From a virus: a stretch of 29,955 bases of DNA. The stretch lies in the IMG/VR virus record IMGVR_UViG_3300042691_018971, positions 1 through 29,955 of that record, one strand, 5' to 3'. Position 1 is the first letter of the stretch; each line of letters begins with the position of its first letter. Shown here piece after piece: positions 29,145 through 29,955 of this stretch. Below the pieces are notes generated by a model. That model was not told the DNA's origin. It did not search any database and saw only the letters and a program-made list of their open reading frames with translations. The position numbers and the translations under genes were made by a program.

Positions 29145-29955
29145 ATGACGGAAGAAACAGAAGAGCGGAAAGGCCCGAAGGCACGGGCGAAGGAACGGGG
29201 CGGGAAGACTAAGCGGACGGCCTTAGCGGCGGAGCGTGTCGGGGATGCGTTCAAAGCCCCGAAGCCGGGACACTATTGGGATGGATCGGACTGGATTCCG
29301 ATTGCGGACGCTTTGAACGGGGATTCAATTGTTCCCGATTTGGACGCGCCCCGCCGGGAGCGGAAAGCGCTTGGCACGGCTTATCGGGCGGCGGAGGAGC
29401 AACGCTTAGTCAAAGCAGTAGGGGAAAGGGCCGATAAGAGTGTGGCAAAGCTAGGAAGGCCGCCTATCCCGTATGACGAAACAGTAGGGGCGGAGATATG
29501 CCAGCGCTTGGCTAAGGGGCAATCATTGGGGGCAATATGTGATTTAGAACATATGCCAAGCATCCCGCTTGTGTATCGATGGATACGAGAGGAGGCCTCT
29601 TTTTGCCAAAGCTACATGCGTGCCCGCGAAGAGCAGGCTCATACGCTCTTTGATGAATGCTTAGACATTGCGGACGATGCCAGCGATGACACGCGCACCG
29701 GCGATGACGGGACTGTCACTGTCAATACGATAGCCGTGACACGTGCCAAGTTGCGGATCGACACGCGCCTGCGCATGGCAGCAAAGCTATCGCCAAAAGT
29801 TTACAGCGAGCGCAGTGAAACGCTTGGCATAGGCGGGGGCAATACTGTCAACGTGCAAGTGAATGCCATGACAATTGACGCGCGTTCTCTTGACAGTGAG
29901 CAGCGTGACAACTTGCGCCGCCTATTGCTGGAGGCAAAGGGCACGATCATTGACG
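29145..29955 (+). CDS. terS: Terminase small subunit, Sf6-type, with N-terminal extension (3' truncated)
   Basis: The frame is open to the window's end, 270 codons so far. Residues about 105-215 match the Sf6-like small terminase: GRPPIPYDETVGAEICQRLAKGQSLGAICDLEHMPSIPLVYRWIREEASFCQSYMRAREEQAHTLFDECLDIADD, then LRIDTRLRMAAKLSPKVYSER. The HTH half binds the packaging site and the oligomer feeds DNA to the large terminase, whose gene should follow. The first ~100 residues are an extra basic region (KARAKERGGKTKR) plus HYWDGSDWIPIADALNGD, not usual in this family. The ATG is supported by AAGGGG 6 bases upstream. Confidence 0.85.
   Translation, partial: MTEETEERKGPKARAKERGGKTKRTALAAERVGDAFKAPKPGHYWDGSDWIPIADALNGDSIVPDLDAPRRERKALGTAYRAAEEQRLVKAVGERADKSVAKLGRPPIPYDETVGAEICQRLAKGQSLGAICDLEHMPSIPLVYRWIREEASFCQSYMRAREEQAHTLFDECLDIADDASDDTRTGDDGTVTVNTIAVTRAKLRIDTRLRMAAKLSPKVYSERSETLGIGGGNTVNVQVNAMTIDARSLDSEQRDNLRRLLLEAKGTIID

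Noticed and set aside
1-29955. tRNA or rRNA genes
   Set aside because: I looked for the T-arm pattern GGTTCGAnnCC and for conserved rRNA blocks and found none with a matching cloverleaf.
1-29955. Integrase, excisionase or attachment site
   Set aside because: No tyrosine or serine recombinase motif in any gene here; lifestyle must be judged from the rest of the genome.

Overview
The window reads as a 30-kb piece of a tailed double-stranded DNA phage genome, most likely with a short (podovirus-type) tail and an alphaproteobacterial host. The phage call rests on a head-tail adaptor, a P22 gp10/nozzle-like protein, two large probable ejection proteins, a glycine-rich tail fibre, an endolysin fragment and an Sf6-type small terminase. 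I see no tape measure, sheath or baseplate genes. The host call rests mainly on a GcrA-type cell-cycle regulator, a family essentially confined to Alphaproteobacteria and their phages. The endolysin is cut by the left edge and the small terminase by the right edge. Large terminase, portal, protease/scaffold and capsid are not here and would be expected just outside. No integrase is visible, so lifestyle is undetermined.

Layout. (1) 1-12269, rightward: end of an endolysin, then virion genes (adaptor, gp10-like protein, two small proteins, a GNAT acetyltransferase, a 1336-aa protein with two S74 chaperone motifs and a lysozyme-like domain, a 799-aa Gly/Ala-rich protein, the tail fibre). (2) 18403 down to 12244, leftward: a tight operon of 17 genes, most joined by ATGA/TGATG-type overlaps. 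It carries a recombination set (ERF annealase, YqaJ/lambda-type exonuclease, a small protein with an SSB-like acidic tail), HNH nuclease, DUF6378-like protein, GcrA, several conserved unknowns, a 36-aa membrane protein and a DXD glycosyltransferase. (3) 18507-19960, rightward: Cro/YdaS-like HTH, a second HTH protein, RusA resolvase, a DNA methyltransferase and a coiled-coil protein. (4) 19908-23830: one leftward gene, an operator-rich control region, then a rightward replication block (HTH regulator, HTH/GIY-YIG fusion, SF2 helicase, zinc/TOPRIM primase) that meets an inverted terminator. (5) 23910-25384: four leftward small genes, a strong promoter with an internal palindrome, and an array of an 11-bp repeat (GAACCGATCTT) that runs into a small membrane-protein gene. 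(6) 28821 down to 25510, leftward and visibly richer in G+C: a MoxR/CobS-like AAA+ ATPase, a VWA-like partner and four small proteins, ended by an intrinsic terminator. (7) The small terminase heads rightward off the window.

How it fits together: regions 2 and 3 diverge from one control region at 18404-18506, much like an early switch. The leftward arm repairs and recombines DNA and may reprogram host transcription through GcrA. Region 4 copies the genome. Region 5 holds the best candidate for an origin or a multi-site regulatory element. Region 6 is the least understood and most accessory-looking module. An octamer, CGCCATAT, recurs in the control regions at 20.2 kb and 28.9 kb, with a one-mismatch copy at 25.0 kb, hinting at one shared regulator.

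All calls were made by eye from sequence and remembered family motifs; no database search was run.
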